NCBI GenBank assembly: GCA_025331565.1
Contig: JAFREQ010000012.1
Coordinates: 8,050,501 to 8,114,500 of the forward strand
From: Holacanthus passer
Taxonomy: Eukaryota; Chordata; Actinopteri; Pomacanthidae
DNA length: 64,000 nt
Reading direction: 5' to 3'
Shown: positions 22,351 to 34,695 of the stretch, piece by piece
Layout: every line of letters begins with the position of its first letter
Numbering within the stretch: the first letter of the stretch is position 1
The notes under the pieces: generated by a model
Database searches by the model: none
Told to the model about the DNA's origin: nothing
What the model saw: the letters and a program-made list of their open reading frames with translations, nothing else
Position numbers and translations under genes: made by a program

Positions 22351-25300
22351 CATAAAATTTGGTTGTTCTTGTTAAGTGTCTCTTAGCCAAGACTAAATGA
22401 GTTTTGGAGCCTTAAAAGAGGAGGCTTATCTAAACCGTGTCCCGACTCTTCCAGCTTTGGTTGATGCATCATGAGTAATTCGTGGTGCCTACACTACAAT
22501 TCAAGTAAACAGACCTACAGTTGCATAAGTGTGTTAGAGGGCACCTCTTGGCATTTACTTTTTCCCACTACCTCCTTCCCCTGTGGTGTGTGAGCTCGTC
22601 TTCTGCAGGGCTCCTGAGTAGGTTGTACACAAAAGTAGCGATGTCTTATGTCTTTTTTAAGATATTTTCTATTATCAGTTTTCCCTCAGCACCAACAATA
22701 CATCGTCTTTTAGGACTTTCATTGTAGCAGACTGTGCTTTCTTCAAGAGAAATAGGTGGATTTAGTTTTACTTTCTATTGTATAAATCACTAGTTACTGC
22801 TTACACTCACACAAAACTATTTTTTCCCAGAGTGTGTTAAATGGGTTAAATGTTCAATATGATCCACGTAAAAGATGTCAATGAGAGAAAAAGCATTGTT
22901 TGTATTTACAAACTGTGGATTCACTTTTAAGGTGAAAGTAGAAAGGGTTTTAGGATGAGTACTACTACAGTTTTATCCTAGGATGGCAACAGAACATCAC
23001 AACTGTTCATCCAAGCATTACAAACATTCTTGACGTCAAACCCAGGAAGGCTGACTTTAAAGGGTTCGCTGTGACTGGATGATCCCGTCACCATCATAGG
23101 AAAAGAAAGTTCACATCCAGGACGTAGTGTCTTCCAGACAGTGGGGATACTACGCTAGTTGTGAATGTGTTTTTTTTTTGCAATGTAACCCAAATAACCT
23201 CACAAACTAATGATGGAAGAAATGCTCAGTTATTAATGTAGGTGTTTGCTCTTGCATTTGTGATTGTCTTGTGATCTGGAGAGGGTTACTGAACAGTTAG
23301 CTGCCCAAGTTATACTTATTTACAGTAATAGTTGGAATTAATATCTATCATTACATGCTTACCAGACTCTTCTATCCAATTCCTAAAATGTGTCCTACAG
23401 CTGAACGCCAGCTGTTTTCTGCGATCGAATGCCAGTTTCCTCTCAGGAGAAGCCAATCAGTGGGAAAAAAGTGGCCAAAGAGTGAGAGGAGCTGTATGTC
23501 CACAGTGTATACTGCATTCCCCCGTGGATATATATATAGGAAGAGGAATAGACACACGGCTCCCAGCGGTTTGCTCGTGCCAGGCCTGCTGGTAGCTGGC
23601 TGCACAGATGTCTGAGCGAGGGGAGGGGGGGTGAGGCAAAGAGACCATCAACCCAACCACCTAACTCGACACACTGACATATGGACTGCCTGTCAATTGC
23701 AATTATTAATTTGATATTTCCCAGCCCCAGGAGCGTGGCACAACATGCTGCCCAGAGTCAGTATAATCAAATTACCGGAGCATAAGTAATGGCTGGCCAT
23801 ACACCACTGCTTCCCCTGACTCAACTTTTAATTCTGCCACGCTGGCTCTGTGGGTAAAAAATAGGATATAGTTGAATTGATAACTGCAGACAGTCCTCCA
23901 GAAGGGTGTGTTTATTGCTTGCTCAGTGGGATGGATACACACATTGTTTTGGGTGCAGTCACCATTGCTTCAGGGATGGATTTTGCAGTTGAATAAAGTT
24001 TAGGGCAAGAATGAGATCCCTAAATGGGTCCACTTAATTCTCTGGCTTTCTGATATCAAGTAAAAAAAAAATGACACACCTACAGCGTCGGTATTACTTT
24101 TTTATTTGTTTTCGTTTCTCTTCATACTTTTCTATAACACCCCGCAGTTCAATAAGAACAAAAAACATCCCTGTAGCAGCAATTTTCAAAACAAAGTTAC
24201 AGGATTCTTTACAGGCCATAAAATATTAATAATTGAAATCAAAAAAGAATGAAGAGAAGGGCTGCAGAGGAGTGAAGCAGGAAAACAGACAAAAGACTGA
24301 AATTGCACAAAACAAGTATAAAAGTGGTCAGATGAGCTTTGCCTGCCTCAGCTCAGGAGTTACTTCAATACCGAATATGTCAATGCAGGAAGTAGTGCAA
24401 CCTATATGAGAGCAAGGGTGAGGGTATGTAGGTTGGGGTGGTGGAGGGGCGACGTGACACATTCAGCTTTCCTGCAGGTTCCTTACATCCTGTCATACAC
24501 TAACGTTGCCATATTTTATGTTAATTACATTTTGTTTTCTTACAGACTGTAGCCACAACTTGACTTGACAACTACACTTGATATCATATTTCCATAACCA
24601 CATTTTTCTCTAACTTTAACAATGCAGTGTGCCGATATTGCAGAACGCAGGAATAGAAAACATTGGCAATGATAAAAACAGAATTTTTGTTGAATGCAAA
24701 ATTTGTTGTGTTGAAGGATTTAAATGATTTTAGTAGCTGTAGCCCGTCTGGACAACACCCTCCAGGGTAATGGAGTATTCCTTCATTTACAAGGTGAGCT
24801 ATTATCCAATTAGTATTCTAACTCATAAACTAACTTTTCCAACTTGTAATTAAAGACAAACTCTGCTCACCAATGTTTGCTGGTCAGCATCCCATTGCTG
24901 GACTTTGGATGGCGATCAAATGAGTCAGTCCAAGTATTTCAGGAATCTCTTCACTTAAGCCTTCACATAGTTCCGCCAGATTAATCCCAATCAATATTAA
25001 TTAATGCTAATCAATGCAGTGCAATCTTTTTCACCCTCGGAGGAGTGGACCAAACTAATGAAATTAATGAAGTGCAGTGTTGGGGACTTTGGCCATCAGC
25101 CTCTGGTGTTGTGCAACATCTGCTTCAAGTACAGTACTAACAGTACGGCACACAGCTGTGCTTTGGGGCGGCTTCTTCCTCGTGATTTATGGTCCTGTTT
25201 CCCCTGTGAGGGTACAGTCTCCTGACTAGAGGACAAATATTTATTGTATTAAGCCATATGCTTTTTGATGGAATTTAAATAAAGCTCAACAAGGAAGAAC

Positions 25301-25991
25301 AGCAATCGGAGCCAACAGATTATCAAGGGACTCCACCAAACACGCTGTGCGGCTTCTTCGCGAGTCGCTAATACACATTTAACTGCCAAGGACATTACAC
25401 GCAGACCATCCTCAAGGGAAAACTCCCCCTTGTAAGTCTCGCCTGCCTCGAATTTCATTTTCCTACAATAAAGTTTATCAATAACTTGTTCAAGCATGCC
25501 TTGCTCTGCAAATGGAGTGATGATTACTTGTGCAGACTTCTAATTGCCTTGTAAATGAGAGCAGAATTACCAATACATCAGCTCGGATCCAGTGAACTGT
25601 TTGTTAGCTCAGAATCACTGAGTCTCGACCACCCAAACAGTGAGAACTTCTGGAAAGGTCTGACTGCAAGGTTGTGGAAAAGAAATCATATATGACAGAG
25701 GCAGTGATTGTATCATAACAGCTCAAAGTCAGTTCTTGTCTTTTCTTGTCAGTAAAGTTCACTGCTGGCTCGAGGTATTTTCATTGGCGGCTGAAAACAC
25801 GTGAAGCCACTGACATTATTTCTAACATATTGTTTGTGCCTGTGAGTGTGAATCGCACCCTGACAATGTGCTAGACCCTCGTCACAGCTTGCTCCAGTTC
25901 AGAGCACGTGACAGGACCATCTGTTGCCATGTGTGGTACAGTATCATATACATCTACTCCTCTGTGGGAGGATTCTTCTCTTGTCTTATCA

Positions 25992-26029
25992 GGTGGGTGG
26001 ATGGGAGGATGGGTGGGTGGATAGATAGA
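25992..26029. repeat. degenerate GTGGATGG minisatellite
   Basis: GGTGGGTGGATGGGAGGATG and the bases after it are built from imperfect GGTGGAT/GGATGG units, then two GATA units. This is simple G-rich sequence. Confidence 0.7.
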
Positions 26030-26080
26030 CCTTTTGACATCTTTTGACAATAGCTGAAACACATTTGAAGTTGGAATATT

Positions 26081-26134
26081 GTGAATTTCCCCATTGTGTG
26101 ATGAATAAAGGTTTATCTTATCTTATATTATCTT
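26081..26134 (+). mobile_element. LINE/SINE 3' tail with TTATC repeats (copy 1)
   Basis: GTGAATTTCCCCATTGTGTG leads into 'atgaataaaggttt' and then ATCTTATCTTAT units. The same tail recurs at 44311 and 59453. It is a widespread fish retroelement 3' end, and only the last 50 or so bases are kept. A TTTTG tandem follows. Confidence 0.75.
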
Positions 26135-28699
26135 TTGTTTTGTTTTGTTTTTTTTACCAATCATTTAAATGTATTTCTTGATCTTCTCGTCATTTTGCCC
26201 CAGAAAGACATCCAGCCTATTGAATTATAGTGTTGTGCAATTGCTAATACACATTTAGAATTTTTTTTAAAAACAGAGCTCATTTTCTCAAAACATTTAT
26301 CACAAAAACCACACAACCAAAACATCTCATATATCCTGCAAAATTAAGCATTGCATGCAAAACTGCATAGACAATTATCAAGATCAAACCTTTGCACCAA
26401 GTGGCGCACACTTCATTCATGTTACCAAAAACTTTTTATTTTTTCTCCACGACAATGACTTGTGATCACTAGAGGTGCTATAAAGCCATGTCTTTACACA
26501 TGGTTCCTCATTTGTTTGCACTCGCATGAGAACATGGATGCACACATGATCCACATCCTTCCATGGGTTTCATGCTATTCCACTGATTGCCAGTATGTGG
26601 GGCTAACATGCCGAGAGTAAACGTGAATGTAAAGAATGCACGATTTAAATGAATTGCTAAAGGAACGTGTTTGTTAGACTTCAAGGACGTACACAATGTT
26701 TTTTTTAGTGAGAAACACTGAATGTAAGGTGTTGACAGGAAAAGTCCACAATGTGCCTTTAATTTAAAAAGTTCTGATTAAAAGAAATTTGATTTTAAAA
26801 ATGGACCAAGATTCCCATGATGATTTGACTATTACACATCAATGAGGCATGAAACCATTGACCGTCATCTCTCTTCCTACAGCTGGTGAATGAGTGAATG
26901 AGCAGTAGAGTATGTAAGAGCAAAACGACAGTCTCCTCTGTGTGGTTTTGGAAATCCCTGCACACACAGCGGAGGCAAGTAGTTTTTAGGATTCATCCAA
27001 ACAGCTATGAAGACAACACTGCCGCCCAGATTTCTGGCAAATGCAAATCCATGTGACAGTTTACTGCATTTCAACGCCTCCCACTCAAAATAAACAATAA
27101 GAATAAATAGGAATGCAAGCTCCCTTAACATATTCAGCATGAACTGGAGTCGGCTTGTATAGGCAATCATGAACAAATAGCTTTGCTGCAGCTGCACTGC
27201 TTTCTTAAATTTTGCTTTTCTCATTGCTTTCTTCCATCAGCAGGATTTGTACTCCTGCATGTAAAATATCCATACAGAACACTGCAAATAACGTGAACTC
27301 CGACGTATGCTCAGTTGTATCTGCAATTCATTATCCTGCTTTGATTCATCCGTCTTAGTCAGAGCAGACCCCGATTTCCTGTCTCGCAAGCACCTGGGAA
27401 GGGGGTCTCTTTTTAATGGAGGTGACATTTGTCGTCGGCTGATGTGATTGATTAAACTGACGAGCTCTCATCGAACAGTGTTCCTCACCCATGTGGGTTT
27501 CAATGTGGGTGTGGTTTCTTCCTCCTCTCTGCTTCGGAGAGGTAGAGCGCTGCACCTGCACCATCTGCTGCGCCGTGTCAGGTCCTCGGCACAAGTGTAA
27601 GGGTTGAATTATTGAGATGGGGACATGTAGTTCTCCAGACACCGGCGCCTGATGATTGTGTGCAATGTAAGCTTGGGTTGTTTACAACCAAGGCTCAGAC
27701 ACAAGTACAATACATGCAGGCTGAAGTGATTCTGTCTTTTTGTGCTATTGTGTTTAGGTTTAGAGGACTTTGTATGTAAAAACCAACACTGAAGTGCATG
27801 TTTTCTATGTTTCTATATGTGTGTATCAATATCCTTTATGTAAATTATCAGCCAAAATGTTTTCATACTACAGAAACTTCACTTCAAAGACGGTACCTGT
27901 GATTGTTTCTCATGTAATTAAAAGATCTCCTTGTCCCTGCTGATTTCATTCAACCACTTTCACTGCCTGCACAACAGAGCTGCTGTTTCACATGGATGCT
28001 CGGGCCCAGGGGGACAGACAGCAACAGCAGAGTGGAGGACTCCACACTGCAACAGCTAAACACCTTTGGGAAATTTTGTCAGACAAGGGGACAACAAAAA
28101 GGGTCGCGATTCCTGTAATTGTTTGTACCAGCCGCTTCAAACAGTCAGCGCTTACGGTCCGGGCCTCTGTGGCGAACATTATCATATTATCTGCTGTCAG
28201 GACAACCAAATTTCACAGAGATGTTTTTCCTCTCGTCCTGTCGGATTTCATGAAATGAATGCCAGTATTAATTTTCATTTGGCTTTGATTTGCTTCCTTG
28301 AACAATTACTGGAAAAAAAAACTGAGGAGACGCACATAGCACTTAACTTCAAACAGAGCTGTATCAACAACTTGATGATCTCACTCCAGGGAGAAAATTG
28401 GCAGCGCGGTACAATGTATGTGACTCTATTGCAAGTACGGTATATTTCGCTTTAGTATCTCCTGCTCCCCAACATCTTTACCGTGCTATATGTGAGATAT
28501 GGTAATTCTTGCTTTTGATTTGTCTCTCATGGCAGCAGCTGCGTTAGGAGCGCAACTTACATCTGGTGTGACAAGCTTCTATAGATAGAAGAAGATAATG
28601 GCTGACTCTGGAGAGGCTCAGATGTGATCAATGAAGTAGGAACTTGGTGAGAGAAGGAGCAAAAATAGGAATCCTTGTTTTCGTGCAGTAAAATGGATT
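26135..28699. other. non-coding stretch
   Basis: It begins with TTTTG pentamers (about 26132-26156) and then holds no recognised repeat or exon. The minus-strand frames of 115 codons (26877-27224) and 95 codons (27355-27642) and the plus-strand frame of 129 codons (28066-28455) have no known domain. Confidence 0.55.
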
Positions 28700-28830
28700 G
28701 TAAATGGACTGCACTTACTATATGGTGCTTTTCTACCTTAACAATGCGCTTTACATTTTTATCTCCCCTTCATCCATTCACACTCACACACCGATGCCCA
28801 CCTCCCGAGCCACAGCCACCCAGTGCTGTA
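28700..28830 (+). repeat. common teleost repeat ('gcgctttaca' type), worn
   Basis: GTAAATGGACTGCACTTACT, then 'tggtgcttttct' and 'aatgcgctttacattt', followed by 'cattcacactcacacacc', 'gatgcc' and 'cagccacc'. This matches a repeat very common in fish, whose usual form is 'taaatggactgtacttatat' then 'agcgcttttctag'. I do not know the family name for certain. Confidence 0.65.
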
Positions 28831-30200
28831 CATATCTGCAGGATGAGGCCGATGATTGATTCATCAAGCTTGCGAAATCAATAGTAACCTGCTAGAGTTG
28901 CCGCTCATCACATCAAAGCAATAAAACCTCATCTGACTCATCTGATATAAACAACGTGAATGTGAAGAAGATAGAATGGTAGGAATGAGGGAACACAAGG
29001 GGAAAACTGAATAAAACAATATTGCAAAATAACGAAAAAAACAATATATATATGTGTGTGTGTGTGTGTTTTTGCATCAAGGAAGTCTTATATATACAAC
29101 AATATATTTGCTGCAGATCTTTCAGGACTTAAGAACATTGCATTTGTATAGGCTGGGCTGATCAATTGCAGGTGCTACCACAGAAACACTGAGCAGTTTA
29201 TCACTCTGTACAAACTGATTAACTTCCCTCCTTTGAGCAAGACACTCCACAGGAATGATGATATATACACACGCGTTGTAACGTGTGAGAAAACGTTGCT
29301 CAAAAAAACAAAAAGAAAAGAACTAGATGTCCTAATGAGGCGCTTCTTGTCATAGTTTTGATTTATTCCCAGTGAAAGGATGCTGAAGATTAAGATGAAA
29401 TCTGATCATGTCTTTTTACAACTCTCCATTCTGTTTATTACCATCGTTTCTTGCTGCAACGAGAAAAAAAACAAAACAGTTATCCCAGCTAAAGGGGAAC
29501 GATGAGGCAAAGATAATCACCAGTCATTGATTTTACTGACATGATCCAGCGCAACTAAGCCAGCTTTCTATTCAGATAGAGAAGAAAATCAATACAAATA
29601 CTGCCATACATGTGGTAGAAGTGTTCTTGTTTGCAGTCAATCATAGCTAAGAGGAGAAACACAAACCTCAAAGTGAATTTAAAAATGTTGCTTCTTCTGT
29701 CTATAACGCAGATGTCATACTAAAAAAATGACTGACGAACAGAAGAATTGCATTTCTCCTACAATATAAAAGCAACCCCAAAGCAAAACTGCAGTGTTTT
29801 CCTGTTATTGCTGTGCTGTAAATTGTTCCCCTTTTGAAAACAAAGTGCTTTTGTATCTCCACAGCTCAGTAGACTGTGCAGATCCTCTCCTGGAGTAGAG
29901 GCAAAGGGCAACATGTGAAGATGAATCGCTGCTGCTCAGTCTACAGAAAGAGCAGGCCGTCGCCGAGGTCAAAGGTCGGCCAGCTGCTGCACAGACCTGT
30001 CAGCTCCGAACCAGCAGAGCCCACTGTTTGTGATACATCCTCTTTTGAATGCAGGCGATGCGCTCTGCTTTTATCTTAAATTCAGGCGCCTGATGGTCTG
30101 AAGTTAATTGTTGCCATAGAAACAGTGATAAGATGAGAGGGTTACTCTTTAAAGGTCTTTTTTTTTTTTTTAACTATTTCTGATATCAGTCTATATACTC
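28831..30200. other. non-coding stretch
   Basis: No gene is seen. It holds a TA/TG microsatellite (29044-29070), a 14-base T run at 30158-30171 and otherwise unremarkable AT-rich DNA. Confidence 0.55.
29044..29070. repeat. (AT)n(GT)n compound microsatellite
   Basis: About five AT units run directly into about eight GT units. Confidence 0.9.
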
Positions 30201-30202
30201 AG

Positions 30203-30672
30203 GCTGTTCTCATTCCTTTGCCCCTCTCTCATACGGATGCATAAGGTAGCCTTTGGTGTTAGTATGAGATGCACCAGGCTTAATCTAACTCCGAGGTGGA
30301 GGAGGGGTGGGGTGGATGGATGGGTCAAACACAGGACTTTCACTCAGGAGACAATGACATTTTTTAACTTATGCATAAAAGTGAACTTACATGACATAAT
30401 TTAAGTTACATCACGTAGGGCACATAACATCAAATACATTAACATATTTGACTTCTGTATCATACATAAACGTAGGCCTCACATATTCTAACCCAAACAT
30501 GATCTTCTCCTAAACCTAACTAAGTTTTTTTAATCCTTGCAACTTGCCTCACAACATTAACCATGTGTTAGAAATGCTTTCAGGTAGACGTCTCACACTG
30601 ACACTAAAGGGTATCTTGTCCATCTGTATGAGATGAAGAGGGAGTATTTGATGACCTGGGCGAGAGAACGTA
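30203..30672 (+). mobile_element. long-TIR MITE, copy A
   Basis: The left end (about 30221-30274) contains CTCATACGGATGCATAAGG, then 'cctttggtgttagtatgag'. The right end (about 30584-30642) read in reverse gives CTCATACAGATGGACAAG, then 'ataccctttagtgtcag'. The two form an inverted repeat of 50 or more bases with scattered mismatches. The interior is AACC-rich ('ctaacccaaacatgatc', 'cctaaacctaactaag'). It is the same family as copy B at 31.7 kb, in the same orientation. No transposase is present, so it is non-autonomous. Confidence 0.75.
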
Positions 30673-31705
30673 TTGTTATGCTCTATCCCTGCTTTGACTT
30701 TTTAACCTAACAATGTGCAAATGCGTGTGAAGGGATGTGGTTTCTGTGTGAATAATGCTGTAGTTTTATTATTCTTTTTATTTTCTAATTAGTGCCAGAG
30801 CTAGCATTCGGGGAGAAATCACTCCCACCACTCAGCAGGACGAGGTAAACTCCAGGCTTTTATTTTTCTCTCCACACAGCAGGTGGAAGAGCTCGATCAA
30901 ACAAGAAAAGATATTTTAAACACTTAAAGTCTTACTGTGGCATTTTCAAATATCTCGGAAAATTACCCCAAGATGATGGTTAATGGCAGATGATCCTTTG
31001 AAGTGGAACAAAAGATAAGCCACTGATCCATGTCAAAGCCCCATCCACAAAAAAACACCAGAGCTGAAATACATTTTTTTAAGATATTGCCACTGGCTTT
31101 TTAATGACAACTCCCTTTAATATTACATTTGTTGTCAGATGACGCTCTATAAAACCACTTTAAACAACACTGGGAGCAACTACGTTTATGCGATTTCTTG
31201 CGGCCTACTAATTTTAATCTCTAGGCAAGTCAGACAAGGGTGGTTAACCTCACCCAGTGAACTCGACTGCTCTCATCCTTTCACCGTTTCTTGGCCTTGC
31301 TGGTTACTTGTGTTCACCCCATTCTTCCTTAATTCCAATAAATGCTTGCTGCGGTAATGAAGCAAAGTCAGAGCTCCCCTGTTTCCTTTCATTTGCTGAG
31401 AGATCACAAAGCCAATGCATCACACAGGGGTTTCTAGCGCCCTCCCAGCTGACCATGGCTAAATGGTGTTTTTGCTCTGCTGAACACTAATCCTTCTGTC
31501 AGATAAGGCCCATTATAGCAGGGGTGTAGCCATCCCGGTTCAGTGTGAACAGACATTGAACCCATCTGGAGCAGACAGCACAGTCCTGCAGGGGACGGCA
31601 GTTCAATGGCGCCGCCACGTTTGTGCGTTTATTATGACGACGTGTGCCTTTCTTGCACTCAGCATTCAGAGGTAAGTATGGATTTATTAAAGGAAGAGTG
31701 AGTAG
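30673..31705. other. spacer between two related MITEs, no gene seen
   Basis: About 1.0 kb of ordinary sequence. The short frames at 31139-31490 have no recognised product. Confidence 0.55.
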
Positions 31706-32316
31706 GATTTTCCACTCCCAGGTTGTCAGATACTGACATTTTGTCATGCCCCTCTGTGTCTCATACACACGCACACGGTACACTTTAGCATCTGAATGAG
31801 ATGCACCAGGCTTTCAACTAGCGCTCATGTAAACCCATCCACAATAATATTGAACACGCAAGGTGACTCTTGTATAAAGAGCAAAAACTTGCATATGAAG
31901 GAGGAGGCGGTTGGGGTGGATGGATGGTTAACACGGGACTTCCACCCTGGAGACAGAGGTTTGTGTCCCATTTGAAACCTAAGTCAATGTTGACCTGTTT
32001 TAACTTATATATGTAGGTGATATTACATAATGTACTTAACTTTTGTCATTTACATAACATACTTATTTAATGTTATGTTTAATGTATGATGTTAACATAC
32101 TTATTTTAACCCAAACCATCATGTTTCCCAAACCTAACCAAGTAGTTTTGGTATCTAAACCCAACCAAACTGCGACTGTTTCATAACATTAATCACATGT
32201 TAGAAAGGCTTTCTGGCAAACGTCTCATACAGACATTAAAGGGTACCTTGTCCATCCATGAGATGCCGAGGGGCATGACAAAAACGTTGGTTTTTGATGA
32301 CCTGTGAATGAGAATG
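31706..32316 (+). mobile_element. long-TIR MITE, copy B
   Basis: TTTTGTCATGCCCCTC (31739-31754) is mirrored exactly by GAGGGGCATGACAAAA (32269-32284). Weaker pairing extends inward past CTCAT and outward to about 31706 and 32316. The interior shares 'ttaacccaaaccatcatg', 'cccaaacctaaccaagta', 'cataacattaatcacatg' and 'cattaaagggtaccttgtcc' with copy A. Copy B carries about 95 extra bases near 31815-31905 that are absent from copy A. There is no coding capacity. Confidence 0.78.
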
Positions 32317-34149
32317 GGTCGGATTTTCTTAAAAAACAATGTATAGACTGACACAAAAGTAACCCCTCAATAAATCCTGCACAAACAAAAAGAGCTCAGA
32401 AAGCAGCAGCTGATGTTGCTCCACACCTGTCTGATATAATATGCAAGGGAGAATCCGATTCAATCACTCTTTATTATTGGACTTAGAGCAACGCGAAGGT
32501 GCTCATATTTCACCACAGACAGACAGAAATCGGGAGACGGAGTCAGTCTGCAATGCATCAACCATGTTAGGTTATTCTGACAGCCCGTGGACCATTACAT
32601 GAGCTGCTATCTTCTACATCTGTACATTAGATTTTATTGCAAAATGAAGGTTGCTCTCATGAAACTCATTTGGAAGTCAGGAGAGCTATCATCGGCTCTC
32701 CCAGACCCAGACAGCTGCATGGAAATGAGGAGCCAAACAGATGCACTTTATTTTGTGCGAGAGCATACGGCCATTGTTATTTTTCTCCCCCCGAAAATGA
32801 GGAGCTGCGGCTGGACGCTCGCAGCCTGAGGGGATGGAAATTTAACTTAGAAATGGCTCATATATTGAAGCCCGCAATCATTGGTGTTCTTTGTAGTGTA
32901 TTTTAACGACATACATCAGCCATTTCGGCATTATGGTTTGGCTGTGCAGCATGTGTGACGGCATTAGGTAGATATTTTGTTAATAAAACCTCCCAACCCC
33001 TAAATCCTCAGAGAGAAAACAACAAGTTTGACTCTTTTATCGCAGCGCTCCTCACTTGTCACGCTCATTTTTTTTCCTCCTTTGAGCGTGTCAGAGAACG
33101 ATGTAGACTCATCTGATACCAGTTATTCCCCGTCAACACCTACGTTTCACCCACTAACACATTGCCCACCTGAGGCGCTGTGGGGGCACAAACATCAGCA
33201 CAGATATTTGCTTCCTTTCCTCCTGCTGCCGTTGTGTCTCCTCTGCAGCTGCGGAGGCCTTATTAATGTCATCAAGGGTCTATTCTGTTGATCTTTCAAA
33301 GAGGTAACATCTTTCACATAAAGCGTGGAGGAGTCTTGAGAGTATAATCTCCAGGGGATAGGCTGGGAGATTGTGGGGAGGATGGCTTCCTCTGCCTGCT
33401 TCCTCTCAACATCACACGCATGCTCGCGCAGCGTCTCTGCCCCTCCTATCGCCTTCACACCAGCACTGCTATTTCAGTATGTTTGCGCTGTGTACTGTCT
33501 GATGTGCATGTCATTATGGGAGGCAAACGCTCACACTAATGAGGTTTTGGGGAGTTCAGTGTAAATCTATTAATTAGTCAGCTCCTTTACACAGGAAGGC
33601 GCAAGTTAAGGAGCATTTTATTTACATGTTGTGCTTTATAGGCTGCAGATATACTGTGGTCTTTATGGTGTTTTTAGGGTCGGAGGTCGAGGATACTTTC
33701 TACCTTGTCTGCTTTATAAGAGATATTTTTAGTTGAATGTCTGCGTCTATGATTAATTTTTTTCTGTTTTTATTTCTAACTTTACAATACATCTCTGGCC
33801 AGACCGTCTCCGTCTTGATAAAAGTTGGTCGACCTTGCAAACACCAGGGACAAAGATAGAAAGAAGTCTGGAATGTCGTCCATCCTTCAATCACAGATGA
33901 GGTCTGACATGTTGTTTACAACAGAGTATTAACCAAACCAAAAAGATACTAAGTTTACTGTCATGTTATTCTGTGGGAAGGGATTTTTTATCTTAACAGT
34001 GATTTTCATTGTGAAATCAATAATTGATAATATTTTAGCAACTCTAATGCCGAGACAGGTACAGCTGTAAATGCTGAACATCAAAAAGCTGTTAGCAGCA
34101 GAAGCTCATAAAAAATGTAAGATCAGACTGTTATTTCATTCTGACATAA
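32317..34149. other. non-coding stretch
   Basis: No coding exon or familiar repeat. The two overlapping 80-90-codon frames near 32587-32906 and the frame at 33028-33291 carry no known domain. Confidence 0.55.
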
Positions 34150-34157
34150 CCTGTTTG

Positions 34158-34687
34158 CAATGGTGGAATCTAACTAAGTATCTCTTAAGCACAATTTTGA
34201 TGTGAGGGTACTTTGCTTGAGTGTTTCCATTTTGTACCGCACCACATTTGTCTGACAGCTTTAGTTACTTTTCCGATTGCAATTTTTCATAGCCGTCCTG
34301 TTTAGTGAAAACCATGTATCTTCAAATGAATCATTTTGAATTTGAATTTTTCTGATAAAATGAAGAAGTGTATTGTTCCCTCATTTCTCGATAGATCAAA
34401 CCATCGAACAGTAAACTAATTACATGAGCTCAACCATCAGCATTTACAGAAGTAAAATGCAACATACGCATTAATGCAGCAGTATAGTGAAACTCTGACA
34501 GGAAACATTTTACTGGACAGTGAGCACTTTTACGTTTCATATCTTAAATGCAGTTTGCTGATAGGATACATACTTTCACTCAAGTGAGGTTTGGAATACA
34601 GGAATTTGATTTGAAGTGGAGTATTTTCGCAGTGTGATATTAGTACTTTTGCTAAAGTGAATGATCTGAACACTTCTTCCAATACTG
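34158..34687. mobile_element. hAT-like MITE, near full length
   Basis: The element starts CAATGGTGGAATCTAACTAA and ends ACTTCTTCCAATACTG, so its ends are inverted (CARTGGTGGAA-type, CAGTATTGGAAGAAG on the other side). The interior matches a percomorph repeat I know well: 'tacttgagtatttccatttt', 'tgacagctttagttac', 'gagcacttttac', 'gcagtgtgatattagtac' and 'gatctgaacacttcttcc'. The 8 bases before it (CCTGTTTG, 34150-34157) and after it (TCTTTTTG, 34688-34695) agree at 6 of 8 positions, consistent with a worn 8-bp hAT target duplication. No transposase is encoded. Confidence 0.85.
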
Positions 34688-34695
34688 TCTTTTTG

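Larger units (their letters stand above)
20700..26080. other. long non-coding stretch
   Basis: No coding exon or RNA gene is supportable. The stretch contains two hairpins (21138-21159, 21607-21642), a 17-base T run (22334-22350), a TAAT-rich candidate regulatory block (about 23685-23880) and a GTGGATGG-type minisatellite just before 26030. Confidence 0.55.
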
